DNA from: CAYTGR01 sp964437445
GTDB lineage: Bacteria > Chloroflexota > Anaerolineae > B4-G1 > SLSP01
DNA: 20,411 nucleotides
Direction: 5' to 3'
Assembly: GCA_964437445.1 (NCBI GenBank)
Contig: CAYTGR010000065.1
Coordinates: 1-20,411, forward strand
The position numbers and the translations under genes were made by a program. Below, one piece after another: positions 10,991 through 18,997 of this stretch; positions within the stretch are counted from its first letter, which is position 1, and the number at the start of each line of letters is the position of its first letter. The notes under the pieces were generated by a model. That model saw nothing but the letters and a program-made list of their open reading frames with translations. It was not told where the DNA came from and searched no databases.

Positions 10991-11489
10991 GAGTGTCTTG
11001 AAGCGCGTCACTCCAGGCCCTGGTCACCAGCCGGTAGGCCGGCCGGTAAGCGGCGCGATAACGCTCCGAGTGATGGACGGGCGGATAGCCCTGCGCGGTC
11101 AGGCGCGCGGTGAGCGTTTGCCACGCGGCCCCCCGGCCCGCCGCCACGGCCTGCCAGAGCCCGGCCAGCGTAGCGGCGGTGTCCCACGGCTGCGCGGCGG
11201 CCTCTAAGCAGGCGGCGAGCAGCGCCGTTAGCTCCCCCCCGCGCGCTTTGTAGGGCCGCAAGTGGAGCCGCCCCAGCTTCCCATCGGGCCGCACCGGTTC
11301 CCATAGCGGGCCATCTGCCACGCCGCGCACCGCCTCGTATTCAGTCTGCAACCGGGCGGCGAAGTCGCCCGGGGCCGCGATCAGATGCTCCGGCCCGCAC
11401 ACACCTTGATAGAGCAGCTTGTACACATCCACCGGCTCCGCCGCCGGGTAGCGGACGAGGTGCTCTGTGATGAGTGTTTCCCAGTCCAT
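10983..11489 (-). CDS. Conserved protein of unknown function
   Basis: A 168-residue predicted soluble protein that starts MDWETLITEHLVRYP. The segment VDVYKLLYQGVCGPEHL (about residues 20-36) looks like the conserved core of a family I have seen only as hypothetical proteins. A basic GRLHLRPYKARG and a C-terminal HHSERYRAAYRPAYRLV segment are also striking. I see no signal peptide, membrane helix or known catalytic motif. The ATG at 11489 is preferred over an upstream GTG because the extra residues would come from the CTGTGGTC-type repeat, and GAGAAAGG precedes 11489. The last two codons (Ser and TAG stop) are contributed by a GCGCTTCAGCGC-family repeat. It lies between the metal-transporter permease and the GH13 gene, separated from each by repeats, so context says little about its role. 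Confidence 0.7.
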   Translation of the reverse strand: MDWETLITEHLVRYPAAEPVDVYKLLYQGVCGPEHLIAAPGDFAARLQTEYEAVRGVADGPLWEPVRPDGKLGRLHLRPYKARGGELTALLAACLEAAAQPWDTAATLAGLWQAVAAGRGAAWQTLTARLTAQGYPPVHHSERYRAAYRPAYRLVTRAWSDALQDTRS

Positions 11490-11506
11490 GTGTGCCTTTC
11501 TCAAAC

Positions 11507-11566
11507 AGACCACAGACGACACCACGCACCACAAGATTGTGGTCTGTGGTCCGTGGTCTGTGGTCT
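11507..11566. repeat. CTGTGGTC-family inverted repeat, copy 2
   Basis: AGACCACAGAC (11507-11517) pairs with GTCTGTGGTCT (11556-11566), and inside it ACCACAA (11528-11534) pairs with TTGTGGT (11537-11543). It sits between the permease and the unknown-function gene. Confidence 0.7.
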
Positions 11567-11612
11567 ATCTTACCATTGGCCCGTTGCGGTAGCGTTGCGA
11601 GGTGCGTTTCCG

Positions 11613-12449
11613 TTAAGCACGGCGCTTTTGCCACACCAGGCCGCGCCCGGGCGCGAAGAGGAAAGCCAGGAAGAAAAGAGCTGTCGCTACCATGACCACG
11701 GCCGCGCCGGAGGCCACGTTGAGCCAGAAACTCAGGTAGAGCCCCAGCAGGCTGGAAAAAGCGCCGATTCCCGCCGCGACCGCCATCATGGCGGGCAGCC
11801 GCCGGGTGAGCAGCGAGGCCGTCGCGCCTGGCGTCACCAGCAGCGCGGCGACCAACCCGACGCCCACGGTCTGGAGCGAGACGACCACCGTCAGCGCCAG
11901 CAACACCAGCATCAGACTGCGCAGCCGCTCCACCGGCAGGCGCAGCGTCGCCGCCAGCACCGGATCAAACCAGATGACCAGGAACTCTTTGTAGAGCGCG
12001 ACCACGATCAGCAGCACCACGGCTCCCAGGGCGGCCGTCAGCGCCAGATCGGCCTGGCTCACGCCGAGCACGTTACCGAAGAGGATGTGGGTCAGATCCA
12101 CCGCATAGGTCTTGATCGTGCTGATCAATAGCACGCCCAGCGAGAGCGCCGCCGCGAAGAGGATGCCGATGGCGGTATCCTCTTTGACAATGCCCTGCCG
12201 TGAGAAAAAGCCGATGCCCAACGCCACCACGACCCCGGCCACCAGCGCGCCCACCAGCAGGTTGCCGCCCAGCAGGTATGCGATGGCGACGCCCGGCAGA
12301 ATGGCATGAGCGATGGCGTCGCCCAGAAAAGCCATGGAGCGCAGCACCACGTAACAGCCGATCACCGCGCACAGGATTCCCACCACCAACGACGCTAACA
12401 AGCCTCGCTGCATAAACCCATACATGAGTGGTGCCGTTAACCACGTCAT
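11613..12449 (-). CDS. znuB: Zinc/manganese-type ABC transporter permease (ABC-3 family)
   Basis: A 278-residue integral membrane protein with about eight hydrophobic helices. It shows the family signatures VVLRSMAFLGDAIAHAILPG (residues 34-53), HILFGNVLGVS (121-131) and GVGLVAALLVTPGATA (196-211). It forms the membrane channel of a metal importer together with the ATPase and binding protein encoded just upstream. ATG 12449 is preceded by AGGAG with a 6-base spacing. An in-frame start at 12602 is rejected because it would read through a 16-base perfect inverted repeat and the end of the ATPase gene. The 125-base spacer before it contains several hairpins that could tune its expression relative to the ATPase. 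Zinc is the more likely substrate (see the binding protein); manganese or iron cannot be excluded. Confidence 0.9.
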   Translation of the reverse strand: MTWLTAPLMYGFMQRGLLASLVVGILCAVIGCYVVLRSMAFLGDAIAHAILPGVAIAYLLGGNLLVGALVAGVVVALGIGFFSRQGIVKEDTAIGILFAAALSLGVLLISTIKTYAVDLTHILFGNVLGVSQADLALTAALGAVVLLIVVALYKEFLVIWFDPVLAATLRLPVERLRSLMLVLLALTVVVSLQTVGVGLVAALLVTPGATASLLTRRLPAMMAVAAGIGAFSSLLGLYLSFWLNVASGAAVVMVATALFFLAFLFAPGRGLVWQKRRA

Positions 12450-12480
12450 AAGCTGCTCCTTGTTTTCCTCTTGGTTGTCA

Positions 12481-12550
12481 GCGGAAGTCCGCTGCTGTGA
12501 CAGCAGACGACAGACCACAGACCACAATCTGTGCTCTGTGGTCTGTCGTC
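12481..12550. repeat. Hairpin chain with CTGTGGTC-family inverted repeat, copy 3
   Basis: GACGACAGACCACAGA (12506-12521) and TCTGTGGTCTGTCGTC (12535-12550) are perfect 16-base arms. Inside them CACA/TGTG (12523-12526, 12530-12533) extends the stem after one mismatch. Beside it are CTGCTGT-G-ACAGCAG (12492-12506) and GCGGA-AG-TCCGC (12481-12492). All lie between the ATPase and permease genes. Confidence 0.75.
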
Positions 12551-12574
12551 CGTGGTCTTCCCAACCCGTTTGAC

Positions 12575-13246
12575 TCATGCGTGTTGATGCCCCGGGCAGC
12601 ACTGATCCACCACGGCCGCGCCCTCCACAAAGAGCACCTGCGGCCCAAACGCGGCGGCAATGTGCGCCGGCGTGAAGACCTCGGCTGGCGGCCCGTAGGC
12701 GATAGCCCGGTGGTTCAAGAGCAGCACCAGGTCAAAACGCTCGGCGGCTAAGGTCAGATCGTGGGTGGAGACGAGCACGGTGACCTGCCGGGCGCGCAGC
12801 TGCTCCAGCAGCGCCAGCGTCGCCTCCTGCGTGGTGATGTCCACGCCGGTGAACGGCTCATCCATCAGCAGGATGTGCGGCTCCTGCACCAATGCCCGCG
12901 CCAGGAAGACCCGCTGCTGCTGTCCGCCGGAGAGATCGCCAATCGCGCGTCCTGCCAGGTCGGCAATGCCCATCTGCTCCAGGCTGCGCAGCGCCAGGGC
13001 GCGAACGGCTTTGCCGGGCCGCTTGAGCCAGCCCAGGCGGCGGTAACGGCCCATCAGCACCACATCCAGCGCCGTCACCGGGAAGCGCCAGTCCACATCC
13101 TCCCGCTGCGGCACATAGGCCACGCAGTCCTGGTGCGCGCCGAGTGGCCGCCCGTGGATCAAAATCCGCCCCTGGCGCAAGGGGAGCAACCCCACCAGCG
13201 CTTTGAACAGCGTGGATTTGCCCGCGCCGTTGGGCCCCACCACCGC
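12575..13246 (-). CDS. znuC: Zinc/manganese-type ABC transporter ATPase (N-terminus in assembly gap)
   Basis: The visible 223 residues cover nearly the whole nucleotide-binding domain: Walker A GPNGAGKST right after the gap, Q-loop YVPQRED, signature LSGGQQQR, Walker B ILLMDEP and H-switch STHD. The pattern YVPQREDVDWRFPVTALDVVLMGRY is typical of ATPases paired with ABC-3 metal permeases. About 30-40 N-terminal residues, including the aromatic A-loop, are missing in the N run. The C-terminus ends CCPGHQHA, a short Cys/His-rich tail that could bind metal. It is transcribed with the binding-protein gene upstream and the permease downstream. ATP hydrolysis in the cytoplasm would drive metal import through the permease. 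Confidence 0.93.
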   Translation of the reverse strand, partial: AVVGPNGAGKSTLFKALVGLLPLRQGRILIHGRPLGAHQDCVAYVPQREDVDWRFPVTALDVVLMGRYRRLGWLKRPGKAVRALALRSLEQMGIADLAGRAIGDLSGGQQQRVFLARALVQEPHILLMDEPFTGVDITTQEATLALLEQLRARQVTVLVSTHDLTLAAERFDLVLLLNHRAIAYGPPAEVFTPAHIAAAFGPQVLFVEGAAVVDQCCPGHQHA

Positions 13247-13346
13247 NNNNNNNNNNNNNNNNNNNNNNNNNNNNNNNNNNNNNNNNNNNNNNNNNNNNNN
13301 NNNNNNNNNNNNNNNNNNNNNNNNNNNNNNNNNNNNNNNNNNNNNN
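13247..13346. other. Assembly gap (100 N) hiding the ATPase start
   Basis: A run of exactly 100 N. The flanks share no overlap I can see, so real sequence is missing here: the first 30-40 residues of the ATPase plus the spacer after the binding-protein gene. The true length is unknown. Confidence 0.95.
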
Positions 13347-13348
13347 GC

Positions 13349-14302
13349 TCACGGCTTCAACGCTGCCACGATCTGCGCCGTATTATACCGCATCATGGCC
13401 AGATAGGTGGGCGCCGGGCCATCCGCTCCGGTGATGGAGTGGGTGTACAAATCGCTCACCACTTTGATCCCCGTCTCGGCGGCCAGCTGCTGCGCCAGTT
13501 GGGGATTGCTGCCGGTCTCTAAGAAGACGGCGGGGGCCCCCGTGGCCTTGATCTGTTCCACCAGCGCCGCCAGCTGTTGCGCCGAGGGGGAAGCGCCGGT
13601 GCTGAAGCTGGGGATGATCGCGCCGATCACCTGGAAACCGTACCGGTCGGCGAAGTAGCCGAAGCTCTCGTGGTTGGTTACCAGCAAGCGCCGCTCCGGT
13701 GGGATCTGCGCCACTTGTTCGGCGGTCCAGGCATCCAGCGCCCGGAGCTCCTGGATATACGCCGCGGCGTTTTGCGCGTAAAGCGCGGCGCCGTCTGGAT
13801 CGGCCTGGCTCAACCCGTCGCGGATGTTTTCCACGTAATGGATGACCTGGAGCGGGTCCAGCCACAGGTGGGGATCGCCTGCGTGATGGTGGTTTTCCTC
13901 ACCGGCCGCGGCTTCCCCTGCCTGTTCGTGTTCCTCGGGGGCCGCGCGCAACGTCAGGCCGGCGGCGGCTTCAATCACCACCCGCTGGCCTCCGGCATTG
14001 TGCAGCAGCGCTTCCAGGAAGCCCTCTTCCAGCCCCGCGCCGTTGATGATCAACACGGTGCTTTGGGCGACTCTGGCGACATCGCCGGGCGTCGGCTCGT
14101 AAGCGTGCGGGTCCATATCAACCGGGAAGAGCGACTCCACCTTGACCCGGTCGCCCGCCACCTGTTGGGCGATGTCGGCCAGGAAGGTCTCCACGGCCAC
14201 GACCTTGAGCGGCGACGCGGTGGGAGTGGAAGCCGGCCCGCCGCACGCCGTCAGCAGTACCAGGACCACCAGCAACCATCCGAGTTTGTCATGAGATACC
14301 AT
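13349..14302 (-). CDS. znuA: Metal-binding lipoprotein of zinc-type ABC importer (cluster A-I, ZnuA/TroA-like)
   Basis: A complete 317-residue substrate-binding protein. The signal peptide ends in the lipobox LTAC, with lipidated Cys20. Predicted metal ligands of this family are His66 (DPHAYEP), His145 (DPHLWLDP), His211 (TNHESFGYF) and Asp284 (SDLYTH). A third-position His rather than Glu, together with the short acidic/His-rich loop at about 123-140 that ends HHH, favours zinc over manganese. AGGAGG precedes the ATG with good spacing. A perfect 7-1-7 palindrome of Fur-box form lies 29 bases upstream of the start, and a Fur-family gene lies before that, so metal-dependent repression is likely. 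The stop codon is 2 bases from the assembly gap that hides the start of the ATPase gene. Confidence 0.93.
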   Translation of the reverse strand: MVSHDKLGWLLVVLVLLTACGGPASTPTASPLKVVAVETFLADIAQQVAGDRVKVESLFPVDMDPHAYEPTPGDVARVAQSTVLIINGAGLEEGFLEALLHNAGGQRVVIEAAAGLTLRAAPEEHEQAGEAAAGEENHHHAGDPHLWLDPLQVIHYVENIRDGLSQADPDGAALYAQNAAAYIQELRALDAWTAEQVAQIPPERRLLVTNHESFGYFADRYGFQVIGAIIPSFSTGASPSAQQLAALVEQIKATGAPAVFLETGSNPQLAQQLAAETGIKVVSDLYTHSITGADGPAPTYLAMMRYNTAQIVAALKP

Positions 14303-14330
14303 GGTTTCCTCCTTCCTCTCTTCCTCTTAC

Positions 14331-14345
14331 TGAAAAAATTTTTCA
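14331..14345. promoter_or_regulatory. Candidate Fur/Zur operator upstream of the metal-binding lipoprotein
   Basis: TGAAAAAATTTTTCA is a perfect 7-1-7 palindrome (TGAAAAA-A-TTTTTCA), the same architecture as Fur-family boxes (for example TGATAAT-N-ATTATCA). It lies 29 bases before the start codon and directly downstream of a Fur-family gene. The A/T-rich arms could arise by chance, but position and shape agree. Confidence 0.55.
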
Positions 14346-14356
14346 TTAACTACACT

Positions 14357-14379
14357 AAAAAAAGCGAACTTCAGTTCGC
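14357..14379 (-). terminator. Intrinsic terminator of the Fur-family gene
   Basis: On the - strand GCGAACTGAAGTTCGC (a 6-base stem closed by a TGAA loop) is followed directly by seven Ts (14363-14357). It begins 2 bases after the TAG stop and separates the regulator from the importer operon. Confidence 0.85.
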
Positions 14380-14380
14380 G

Positions 14381-14713
14381 CTATTTTTGCATTTGACAGG
14401 CCGGGCAAAGGCCAATCAGTTGCAGGAGGTGATCCTCCACCCGGTAGCCGGTGCTGCGCTGGACCTCGGCGATCAGGGCTGAGAGGTCTTCACCGCCGGG
14501 GAATTCCACCGCCTGCCCGCAGCAGCGGCAGAGGAGCGCATGGCGGTGGCCCGGCGAGGCCAGCAGATAGCCGTGGCAGCCGTCGTCTAAGTGGACGCGG
14601 CGCACCAGCTCCAGCTGCTCCAGCAGGTCCAGCGTGCGGTAGACGCTGACCAGTCCCAGCGCCGGGTGGATGGCCCGCCCGCGCGTGTGGAGCTCCTGCG
14701 GCGAGAGCGGCGC
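14381..14713 (-). CDS. Fur-family metal regulator (Zur-like), N-terminus in assembly gap
   Basis: The last 110 residues of a Fur-family repressor. The end of the DNA-binding winged helix is visible (ALGLVSVYRTLDLLEQLELVRRV), followed by the GHRHALLCRCCG metal-binding segment and a second CPAC pair near the end. These cysteines form the structural zinc site of the family, and the His residues belong to the sensing site. About 25-40 N-terminal residues are lost in the gap at 14714-14813. A terminator with a U-tract immediately follows the stop codon. Because the next gene is a zinc-type importer with a Fur-like operator, a Zur role is the best guess; Fur, Mur or PerR functions are not excluded. 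An apparent fusion with the S9 peptidase upstream is only an artefact of reading through the Ns. Confidence 0.87.
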   Translation of the reverse strand, partial: APLSPQELHTRGRAIHPALGLVSVYRTLDLLEQLELVRRVHLDDGCHGYLLASPGHRHALLCRCCGQAVEFPGGEDLSALIAEVQRSTGYRVEDHLLQLIGLCPACQMQK

Positions 14714-14813
14714 NNNNNNNNNNNNNNNNNNNNNNNNNNNNNNNNNNNNNNNNNNNNNNNNNNNNNNNNNNNNNNNNNNNNNNNNNNNNNNNNNNNNNNN
14801 NNNNNNNNNNNNN
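14714..14813. other. Assembly gap (100 N) hiding the S9 peptidase end and Fur-family start
   Basis: A run of exactly 100 N with no shared flanking sequence. Both neighbouring genes are incomplete at it, so the missing piece is probably longer than 100 bases. Confidence 0.95.
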
Positions 14814-16791
14814 CCCTCGTTTTCAAAGATGATGATCTCTACCTGTTTGCCCTGGGCGCGCAGCTGGTTGACTACATCTTCTGATTCCGCGGCTCTGACG
14901 CGGGGATCGTTCCGCCCCTGGATGACCAGCAGCGGGCAGGCCAGGGCCGGCAAATGGGTGCTGGGGGAACGCTCTACCAGGAAATCGTGATCCTTTTCCG
15001 GGTGCCCCAGCGCCAGGTAGAAGTAGGTTTTCCAGGTCTCCGGCAGGCGGTCCAGGAAGGTGAAGAGGTTGTAGGGGCCGAACATGTCGCAGGCGGCGGA
15101 CCAGAGCTCCGGGTGGCGACCGGCCAGCATGAGCGTCATATAGCCGCCGTAGGAGCGGCCCACGACGGCGGCGCGGGTGGTATCCACGCGCGGGTCCTGG
15201 CGCAGGTGCTCTAAGGCGGCGACGTGGTCCAGCCGGTCCTGCCCGCCCCAGTCGTGATCCACCCATTTGGTGTACGTCAGGCCGTAGCCGGTGCTGCCGC
15301 GTACGTTGGGGACGAAGACGGCAAAGCCGTTCAGCGTCAGGTATTGGATCAGGGGCATGGAGAACCAGGTGAAATCGGGGCGTTCCTGGCCCTGCGGGCC
15401 GCCGTGGATGTAGAAGACGACCGGACGCGGTCCCTGGAAGCCCAGGCCCGGCGCGGGCAGGTAGAGCCGCGCCGAAACGCGCAGCCCGTCGTGGCTGATG
15501 AAGGAGGCATCTTCCCCCGGCGCGAGCAGCTCCGCCGGGATGCCTAACACGCGCTCGCGGGTGATCTGGTGGAGCGTGCCGTCGGCGTCGAGCCGGTAGA
15601 GCTGCACCGGGGAGGTGGCGGTGGAGAAGGCTAAGGCGTAAGCGCCGCCGGTTTTGTCGTAGTGGATCTCCTGGAGCACGCCGCCGCTCAAGGGACCGGT
15701 GCCGCAGAGGATGCGCTCCAGGCGGAAGGTGAGGGCGGCTTCGTCAAAACGACCTTCGTAGGCCCAGGAGCAGCCGTCTATGTTGTAGGTGAGCAGGTAG
15801 CGGTCGCCGGCCAGGTGTTCCAGGTACTCCAGTTCGCCTTCGCCGGTGTGGACGAGGCCCTCTATGGCGACCGGGCGGAGGGTCTGCGGCTGATCCAGGG
15901 GCAGGTAGGCCAGGCTGTAGTGGTCGTCAAAGAGGACGGTGGTGATGAGGAGCCCGCCGTCAGGGGTGAAGGCGCCGCTGCCGAAGCCGGTCAGCGGGAT
16001 GGCCTGGTCGGGCTGGCGCGCCTCCAGCGGGATGCCGTAGAGGAGGGTGCGGTCGCTGTCGGTCAGCGCGCGGGTGAAGAGGACGACATCNNNNNNNNNN
16101 NNNNNNNNNNNNNNNNNNNNNNNNNNNNNNNNNNNNNNNNNNNNNNNNNNNNNNNNNNNNNNNNNNNNNNNNNNNNNNNNNNNNNNNNNNCGTAGAGGAG
16201 GGTGCGGTCGCTGTCGGTCAGCGCGCGGGTGAAGAGGACGACATCTCCCGTGGTGTAGCCGTCGGCCAGCACAAAGCGGGTATAAGGCTCGTTGACGGCG
16301 AGGCAGCTGTTGCCATAGAGGCTGCTGCCGAGGCTGACCAGCTCTTGCGTGGTCAGGTTCACGAAGAAGGTTTCCATGATGGGGCTGGTGCGGGGGTCTA
16401 CTTCCAGGATCGCCAGGGCGCGCTCCGGGTCGGCCTGCGCCAGGCGGACTTGCTGGCCGGCGAAACGGTCGCCGAAAAGCGGTTCCGGGATGCCGCCGGT
16501 GAGCGGGATCACCATCGGCTGGTAGTTCTCGTCGCCGTCGTGGTCAATCATTACCACAATTTTGCCCAGGCCGGGGAAGACTTTGAAGAGGGTCATGCCG
16601 TGGACCAGGACCGGGTTTTGCAGGGCGATGTCGGGCGGCAGCAGCGGTTCAGGGATGCTGCCGTCCTGATCCATCGCGTAGAGGCTCATGCGGCCGGAGA
16701 GGTTGCTGATGAAGTAGAGCCGGTCGCCGACGAGTTGCGGACTGAGGAAGAGCCGCGCGGAAAGCAGGGATTCAACTTTGAAGGGGGACAT
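14814..16791 (-). CDS. S9 family serine peptidase (prolyl oligopeptidase/acylaminoacyl-peptidase type), C-terminus in gap
   Basis: An N-terminal beta-propeller is followed by an alpha/beta-hydrolase domain that cleaves short peptides. The N run at 16091-16190 is spurious: 55 identical bases flank it, and removing 155 bases joins two reading frames into one open frame (…TDSDRTLLYGIPLEARQ…). About 607 residues are then visible. The catalytic domain shows FYIHGGPQG (oxyanion region), nucleophile Ser495 in GRSYGGYM and the catalytic Asp577 in QGRNDPRV. The coding sequence stops at FENEG, exactly where the catalytic His (usually ENEGH) would follow in the gap at 14714-14813. No signal peptide is seen, so it is probably cytoplasmic. 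Two adjacent ATGs exist (16794, 16791); AGGAG upstream fits the second better. It starts 22 bases after the YfhO-like gene, so the two are probably co-transcribed. Confidence 0.88.
16091..16190. other. Spurious assembly gap inside the S9 peptidase gene
   Basis: 100 N flanked by the same 55 bases (16036-16090 and 16191-16245). Deleting 155 bases restores a continuous frame, so nothing is missing. Confidence 0.93.
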
Positions 16792-16813
16792 CATACTCCT
16801 TTGCTGGAATGGG

Positions 16814-18997
16814 TTAAAGTGTGCGGCGGAAGAGCCAGCCCAGGCTGGTCAGTGTCAAGAGGGTGAGCGCAGCGCCGAGGTAGAAGAGGGTGGGGCGGTA
16901 GACGAAGGTGAGCTCGTGGGCGCCGGCCGGGACGATGACGCCCCGGAAGCCGCCGTTGACGCGGTAAATGGTGGTCGGCGTGCCATCCAGGCGGGCCCGC
17001 CAGCCGGGATAGTCCGGGTCACTGTAGACGAGCAGCCGGGGCACGGCGGCCTGGACTTGCACCTGGATGGATAGCGGGGTGCGCTTGACGATTTCAACTT
17101 GCTCGTCGGCGGCCAGAGGCTGTGGCGGCAGCGCCGGGAACTCCGGGCCGACGACGGCGGTGGTGTGGAGGTCTACGGCGGGATCGTTGAGCAGCGCGAT
17201 GGTCGCCTCGTCCGTCGCGGCGGTCGCGGTCTGGGCGACCAGATAGGCGCGCGGGTTGAGGTCAAAGAAAGCGTAAACGCGGAGACCGTCTTGCTCGGAG
17301 AGCAATTTGAAGGCGCCGTGCTCAATTTCACGCCGGGTGACCACGAGGTGGACGTTCATCAACTGGAAGCGGCGGAGTTCCTGCACTTGCTCCATGACCT
17401 GGGTGTACCAGCGGGGTTGCAGCGGGGCCGTGCCGGTGACGTTTTCCAGGCCGAGGAGGTTGCCAAAGTCCAGGGCGGCTTCACCGCCCTCGACGCGGAA
17501 GATGCCGCCGTAGCCCTGCAAGGGGCGGAGGGTTTCCACGATGGCAAGCGGATCCGGTGACCCGGCCAGGGGGGTCAGGATCCGCCCCATGTTGACGGTG
17601 AAAAGGTCCAGCACCAGCAGCAGGCTCAACGCCCAGGCCTGCCAGCGTCCGGCCAGGAAGGTGAGGGCGCCCCAGCCGGCCAGCAGGAGGAGGGCGACCG
17701 GGAGCAGGGTATCCAGGACCTGGCGGGCCAGGGGGGTGCCGTCGGCGGTCAGGCCCGCCGGCAGCAGCGCCGCGACGAGCAGCAGGACCCCCAGCAGGGC
17801 TAACGTGCGTTGGAGGAAGGTGCGCACTTCGTCTGGGGGTTGCGTGCGCAGCGTTTGCAGACCGGTAGCCGCCAGCAGGGCCAGGGAGAACGAAAAGGCC
17901 AGCGCGAGCCGCTCAAAGTTGCGCAGGTAGCCGGGGAAGAGCCAGCGCTGCGCCAGGTAGGCCGCCGAGAAGAGGGCGGTCCGGTGCCCGACGGCCAGGA
18001 AAAGGCTGATTAAGGCCGCGCCAAACCAGAAAAGTCCCTGCCGGCGGGCCAACGCCGCGCCAGCCAGGACTATGGCCAACAGCCCGGGGTAGAGCGCGTA
18101 ACTGCCCACTCGTTGGGGTAGCACGATGCCGGCCAGTTCCCACCACGAAAAGCCCCCCTCGGCGACACTGGTCCAGGTGATCGCCGAGCGGGCCGAGAAG
18201 CGGGTCAGTTCCCAGGTGGGCAGCGCCTGGATGGCAGCCGTGCCCCCCCAGCCGACCAGCAGCACGGCCAGGAGACGGCCGGCGCTGCGCCAGGGGAGCC
18301 GTTGTTGGGCAGCCCGATAAGCGCCCCAGCCTAAGGTTAGTGGGAGGATGCTCAGGTATGACTGGGGCCGGCCGGCCAGGAAGACCAGCCCTAAGGTGCA
18401 GCCGCCCAGGGCGGCCCAGCGGAGCGCGCGCCGATCCACGGCGAGGGTGACGGCCAGCAGGGTGGCCGGCAGCCAGACGGCGGCCTCTAATTCTGAGAGC
18501 TGAAGTGCCGGGTAGCCGGTGAGGTAGCCGCCGAAGGTGAAGACGAGGGCGCCCAGGAAGGCCGCTTCCCGGTTACGCAGCAGGTAGCGGATGAAGAGGT
18601 AAGTGAAGAGCGCTGCCAGGAAGAAGTGCCCGACCGCTTCCCATTGGAGCGCGGCCAGGGTGGGGTGGCCCAGCGTGGCGGCTAAGGTAATCCAGGTGGG
18701 CGGGTAGAAGGTCGCCGCCTGGGGATCGGCTGCGTGAGGGTAGCCGGCGAAAGCGTAGGGGTTCCAGAGTGGCAGCCGTCCTTCGGCGAGGGAACGGCCC
18801 ACGTAATAGCGTGCCGGGTAGAAGATAGCGGTGAAGTCGCCGCTCTGGAAGCGGGCCTGGTCGGCCAGGTCGGGGGTCCAGAGCCGCCAGAAGAAAAGCA
18901 AGACCAGGCCTGCGAGCACGGCCAGGTAAGCCAGATCGCCGGCCCAGGGTTTAAGACGAGCGGCGATGGAGCGCAACGTTCGTGATGGGGAGCTCAT
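16814..18997 (-). CDS. YfhO-like polytopic membrane protein (GT-C type)
   Basis: A 727-residue protein with about 12 membrane helices between residues 22 and 465, a periplasmic/extracellular domain (about 470-695) and a final helix near 702-722. The first loop carries the family hallmark SGDFTAIFYP (Asp54), then EGRLPLWNPYAFAGYP (72-87) and ADPQAATFYPP (90-100). The C-terminal YPGWRARLDG segment and a following PAGAHELTFVYRP are also typical of YfhO proteins. Members of the family are linked to GT-C glycosyltransferases acting on lipid-linked sugars; in Gram-positives YfhO takes part in glycosylating lipoteichoic acid. The substrate here is unknown. The start ATG overlaps the stop codon of the upstream thioredoxin-like gene (ATGA, 4 bases), so the two are translationally coupled. 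Confidence 0.85.
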   Translation of the reverse strand: MSSPSRTLRSIAARLKPWAGDLAYLAVLAGLVLLFFWRLWTPDLADQARFQSGDFTAIFYPARYYVGRSLAEGRLPLWNPYAFAGYPHAADPQAATFYPPTWITLAATLGHPTLAALQWEAVGHFFLAALFTYLFIRYLLRNREAAFLGALVFTFGGYLTGYPALQLSELEAAVWLPATLLAVTLAVDRRALRWAALGGCTLGLVFLAGRPQSYLSILPLTLGWGAYRAAQQRLPWRSAGRLLAVLLVGWGGTAAIQALPTWELTRFSARSAITWTSVAEGGFSWWELAGIVLPQRVGSYALYPGLLAIVLAGAALARRQGLFWFGAALISLFLAVGHRTALFSAAYLAQRWLFPGYLRNFERLALAFSFSLALLAATGLQTLRTQPPDEVRTFLQRTLALLGVLLLVAALLPAGLTADGTPLARQVLDTLLPVALLLLAGWGALTFLAGRWQAWALSLLLVLDLFTVNMGRILTPLAGSPDPLAIVETLRPLQGYGGIFRVEGGEAALDFGNLLGLENVTGTAPLQPRWYTQVMEQVQELRRFQLMNVHLVVTRREIEHGAFKLLSEQDGLRVYAFFDLNPRAYLVAQTATAATDEATIALLNDPAVDLHTTAVVGPEFPALPPQPLAADEQVEIVKRTPLSIQVQVQAAVPRLLVYSDPDYPGWRARLDGTPTTIYRVNGGFRGVIVPAGAHELTFVYRPTLFYLGAALTLLTLTSLGWLFRRTL

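Noticed and set aside
12450..12602. N-terminal extension of the permease from an upstream in-frame start
   Set aside because: It would translate through the hairpin chain and overlap the ATPase end. ATG 12449 has a proper ribosome binding site and the family N-terminus.
13203..13522. Open frames that read through the N runs
   Set aside because: Undetermined bases create false continuity; their real flanks belong to the ATPase and binding-protein genes on the other strand.
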